This document shows positions 5,205 through 6,766 of a stretch of 6,766 nt of DNA, in pieces. The stretch comes from Candidatus Kariarchaeota archaeon (GTDB lineage Archaea; Asgardarchaeota; Heimdallarchaeia; Heimdallarchaeales; Kariarchaeaceae), in assembly GCA_016839545.1 (NCBI GenBank), contig JAEOUB010000533.1:1-6766 (forward strand), read 5' to 3'. The position numbers were made by a program, and so were the translations under genes. The first letter of the stretch is position 1. Each line of letters starts with the position of its first letter. The notes beneath the pieces are model-generated. The model ran no database searches and had not been told where the DNA came from. It saw only the letters and a list, made by a program, of their open reading frames with translations.

Positions 5205-6766
5205 GTGACTCAACTACGAGATACTGATTTCTCATCCAAATCCGCGCCGTTCCAATATGCGCCTGATCTTCTACTGGAGCCAACCCACATGAGGCTTGAA
5301 CTTGATCTGATGATCGAGTTAGATCGTGTTGAGGGGACTAACACCATCACAGTCCGTTCTAATCGAGATGGTGCAGCTTCGATGAAACTCGATGCCGTAG
5401 ATTTTGCAGAAATTAGAGTTGTAGATCAGGATATCTCCTTCAGCTATGACTATTCCCATCTGACATTGAAGTTGGAAACTCCCATGGCAAAAAACGAAAC
5501 TCGGGAGATTACCATACGATATGTGGTAGAAAATCCCGTAGCGGGCCTGTACTTCTCCCATCCAGACACTCACTACCCCAACCGTCCCTTGTATGTCGGC
5601 TCTGACCATGAAACCACCCGGGCACGTCATTGGATGCCCAGTATTGATCATCCATCAGTCCGGACAACGTTTGAATTTGTCCTCACCAGTGATGAGTCCC
5701 ACACAATACTCGCCATTGGCAAGAAAATCAGTGAAACAGTAGAGAATGGCAGAAAGACAGTTCACTGGAAACATGACTTCCCATGTCCAACGTATATCGC
5801 TGCAATCGCTGCAGGTGAACTGACTGAATTTGTGGATACTGATGCTAATTCAGGGGAAGGTATGATACCCGTTGCCTACTATACATCCAGCAATTACTCA
5901 CCTGAGAACCTGAAATTATCTTTTGACCGCACTCCAAAAATGATAGAATGGTTCGTAAACAAATTTGATATCAGCATTCCATGGGCAAAGTACTATCAAT
6001 TCGCATTTCTACGCATTTCAGGAGCAATGGAAAACCAGTCTCTGGTCAGCTGGGGTGATTTTGCAATTCTCAATGAGGAAACTCACGGGCAATTAGGTAC
6101 CGGCATCGATGACGTCAATATACACGAGATGGCGCATACATTTTTTGGCGATACGGTTGTAATCCGCGATTGGAGTCATGCCTGGCTGAAAGAGAGTTGG
6201 GCCACCTATTGTTCTACACTCTGGTATGAGGATTGGTTTGATCGTGATCACATGTTGCTGGATCTCTACCATAACGCCATGGGGTATTTCTCCGAGACGA
6301 AGCGGTATATCAGGTCTGTTGTGACTCGCAAGTTTGACTCCAGCTGGGAGTTGTTTGATAATCATCTCTATCCAGGTGGAGCCTGGAGATTACACATGCT
6401 GCGGAGGCTTGTAGGTGACACTCAGTTCTTTGCTGGTGTCAAAGAGTATCTGCGGGAGTACCGTGGAAAAACAGTTGAAACCATCGATTTCATGCGTATG
6501 TTAGAGAAACATTCAGGTATGTCTCTGAGTGAATTTTTCGATCAGTGGATCTATCATCCCAAGGGTTATCCAAAGATCAAGCTCTCGTTCTCCTATGATC
6601 AGGACAAGAAATTAGGGACGTTCACAGTTGAGCAAACCCAGGTTGATCTCGGAAAGACCGACATTTCTTCGACTCCTTTCAAGTTTGATCTTGACCTTGC
6701 ATGGTACCTTGATGGTCAGTATTACACGGACACAATTGCGATCAGTAACAAATTCCATGAGTTCAC
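5205..6766 (+). CDS. M1-family zinc aminopeptidase (3' end cut by window edge)
   Basis: About 520 residues are visible with no internal stop. The GTG at 5205 is chosen because an in-frame TAA lies at 5199-5201, while the next start (ATG 5289) would cut into the conserved N-terminal beta domain that begins near residue 25. The enzyme removes N-terminal amino acids from peptides. Motifs: ARHWMPSIDHPSVRTTFEF (140-158), the substrate amino-group motif GAMEN (273-277), zinc site HEMAH (His307, Glu308, His311), and the third ligand Glu330 exactly 18 residues later (LKESWA). The catalytic Tyr is at 389 in LYPGGAWRLHMLRRLVGD. Asp134 sits where many relatives have the S1-pocket Gln of the TQxE motif. 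There is no signal peptide, so it is probably cytosolic, finishing peptides from the proteasome. Full-length members are 600-850 residues, so the C-terminal part is missing. It lies 52 nt after the recombinase gene on the same strand. Confidence 0.93.
   Translation, partial: MTQLRDTDFSSKSAPFQYAPDLLLEPTHMRLELDLMIELDRVEGTNTITVRSNRDGAASMKLDAVDFAEIRVVDQDISFSYDYSHLTLKLETPMAKNETREITIRYVVENPVAGLYFSHPDTHYPNRPLYVGSDHETTRARHWMPSIDHPSVRTTFEFVLTSDESHTILAIGKKISETVENGRKTVHWKHDFPCPTYIAAIAAGELTEFVDTDANSGEGMIPVAYYTSSNYSPENLKLSFDRTPKMIEWFVNKFDISIPWAKYYQFAFLRISGAMENQSLVSWGDFAILNEETHGQLGTGIDDVNIHEMAHTFFGDTVVIRDWSHAWLKESWATYCSTLWYEDWFDRDHMLLDLYHNAMGYFSETKRYIRSVVTRKFDSSWELFDNHLYPGGAWRLHMLRRLVGDTQFFAGVKEYLREYRGKTVETIDFMRMLEKHSGMSLSEFFDQWIYHPKGYPKIKLSFSYDQDKKLGTFTVEQTQVDLGKTDISSTPFKFDLDLAWYLDGQYYTDTIAISNKFHEF

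Noticed and set aside
5319..6365. Two minus-strand open frames opposite the M1 peptidase
   Set aside because: The plus-strand frame carries GAMEN and HExxHx18E and is continuous from 5205 to the window end, so these are shadows.

Overview
The window looks archaeal. Promoters carry TATA-like boxes about 25-35 nt upstream of start codons, several genes appear leaderless, one has a Shine-Dalgarno site, and base composition is moderately AT-rich. The recombinase is of the XerC/D/XerA type. A large protein has TPR repeats and a C-terminal fold that resembles the longin/roadblock-like modules common in Asgard archaea. An Asgard origin is therefore plausible but is an inference; no rRNA or other marker gene is present to settle it.

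Layout from left to right: (1) the 5' part of a secreted protein gene on the minus strand, cut by the left edge, with a signal peptide and a possible CBM9/DOMON-like domain; (2) a 616-residue plus-strand protein with a possible N-terminal longin-like domain, a TPR solenoid and a C-terminal longin/roadblock-like domain; (3) a minus-strand winged-helix DNA-binding protein; (4) a plus-strand thioredoxin; (5) a minus-strand alpha/beta hydrolase whose nucleophile position is Gly; (6) a plus-strand Xer tyrosine recombinase with a complete catalytic set; (7) a plus-strand M1 zinc aminopeptidase, cut by the right edge.

The first six genes alternate strands strictly, so each has its own promoter and there is no clear operon apart from a possible recombinase-peptidase pair. 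Three divergent intergenic regions (134, 211 and 119 nt) hold the promoters. The two convergent junctions have no intergenic DNA: the opposing stop codons interlock through a 4-nt palindrome (TTAA and CTAG). No gene-free stretch exceeds 211 nt, and I see no tRNA, rRNA, CRISPR array or insertion sequence.

No shared pathway is evident. The genes look like a mix of housekeeping functions (redox, peptide turnover, chromosome dimer resolution) and uncharacterised proteins. The best candidates for new biology are the TPR/longin-like protein and the hydrolase-fold protein without a nucleophile.
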